From NCBI GenBank assembly GCA_030603445.1, contig JAUVXU010000002.1:87019-151018 (forward strand): 64,000 bases of DNA, written 5' to 3'. The DNA comes from Methanomicrobia archaeon. GTDB taxonomy: Archaea > Methanobacteriota_B > Thermococci > Methanofastidiosales > NM3. This document shows positions 63,940 through 64,000 of this stretch, one piece after another. The translations under genes were made by a program, and so were the position numbers. Numbering within the stretch: position 1 is the stretch's first letter; every line of letters starts with the position of its first letter. The notes beneath the pieces are model-generated. The model saw nothing but the letters and a program-made list of their open reading frames with translations, was not told where the DNA came from and searched no databases.

Positions 63940-64000
63940 TCGGAACTTAGTGCCTTAGACTATTAGTACTGGCGGGCTGAACATCTCGCCGAAGCTTGAT
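63940..64000 (-). rRNA. 23S rRNA, 3' end (partial)
   Basis: On minus the edge reads GGCGAGATGTTCAGCCCGCC, then AGTACTAATAGTCTAAGGC, the conserved 3' terminal segment of 23S rRNA (CCAGTACTAAT signature). The mature 3' end is probably near 63945. The rest of the gene lies beyond the right edge. No 5S rRNA gene is seen in the 150 bases to cyuA. Confidence 0.85.

Noticed and set aside
63787..63940. 5S rRNA gene next to 23S
   Set aside because: The sequence lacks the conserved 5S loops and cannot form its five-helix fold by inspection.
1..64000. CRISPR arrays, insertion sequences, tRNA genes
   Set aside because: No regularly spaced repeats, transposase genes with terminal repeats, or cloverleaf sequences with CCA-type ends were recognised by eye; a tRNA scan would be decisive.

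Overview
This 64 kb window is an AT-rich, gene-dense piece of an archaeal chromosome. Archaeal markers include Alba, ribosomal protein L10e, archaeosine synthase, an archaeal AspRS, an archaeal ATP-dependent DNA ligase, archaemetzincin, an archaeal-type RNase P RNA, TATA-box promoters and frequent leaderless starts. A full Ehb-type energy-converting [NiFe] hydrogenase operon, an F420-type split glutamate synthase and a corrinoid protein with two MtaA/MtbA-like methyltransferases point to a methanogenic euryarchaeon that probably uses methyl compounds. A Methanofastidiosa-like lineage would fit, but that placement is inference; no mcr, mtr or 16S sequence lies in the window.

Layout. 1-160 is the start of a PAN-like proteasomal ATPase. 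327-1883 is arcS. 1995-11049 (minus) is the fifteen-gene ehb operon in the order A to P, with its promoter near 11110 and a hairpin terminator near 1935. 11229-13294 carries alba, a zinc/KH protein and aspS. 13403-15954 is an unusual operon: a LOG-like Rossmann protein, a long coiled-coil protein and a coiled-coil plus bactofilin-like beta-helix protein. 15973-18207 (minus) encodes a NapH-like membrane Fe-S protein with a duplicated HxxC ectodomain plus an unknown partner. argF follows, with a long 5' leader hairpin. 19350-30404 holds housekeeping genes (lig, rpl10e, trmJ, DUF460, ygiQ, dadD) and a surface lipoprotein with thrombospondin type 3 repeats and a transglutaminase-like domain.

30528-34082 is an operon of usp, archaemetzincin, two radical SAM proteins resembling the archaeal lipoyl synthase pair LipS1/LipS2, and a lipoate ligase homologue whose N-terminus seems to begin right after the preceding stop codon. 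Three tandem M29 aminopeptidases, a GDT1-type transporter, an AbrB/PIN pair, a COG1202 helicase and a GlcD/HdrD-like redox pair follow. 44172-46973 is the corrinoid methyltransferase operon. Then come NfeD/stomatin, TldE/TldD, an LRV-repeat protein, RNase HI, proBA, a flavodoxin split by a -1 frameshift at the slippery heptamer A AAA AAG, a DUF1284 protein, the split glutamate synthase with an FrhB-like subunit, RNase P RNA (minus), a small Cys-tailed protein, L-cysteine desulfidase, and the 3' end of 23S rRNA (minus) at the right edge.

How the parts may fit together: Ehb would couple ion flux to ferredoxin reduction with H2. The methyltransferases would feed methyl groups to coenzyme M. The F420-type glutamate synthase handles nitrogen assimilation. 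DadD can recycle the 5'-deoxyadenosine released by the radical SAM enzymes. No CRISPR array, insertion sequence or tRNA gene was recognised.
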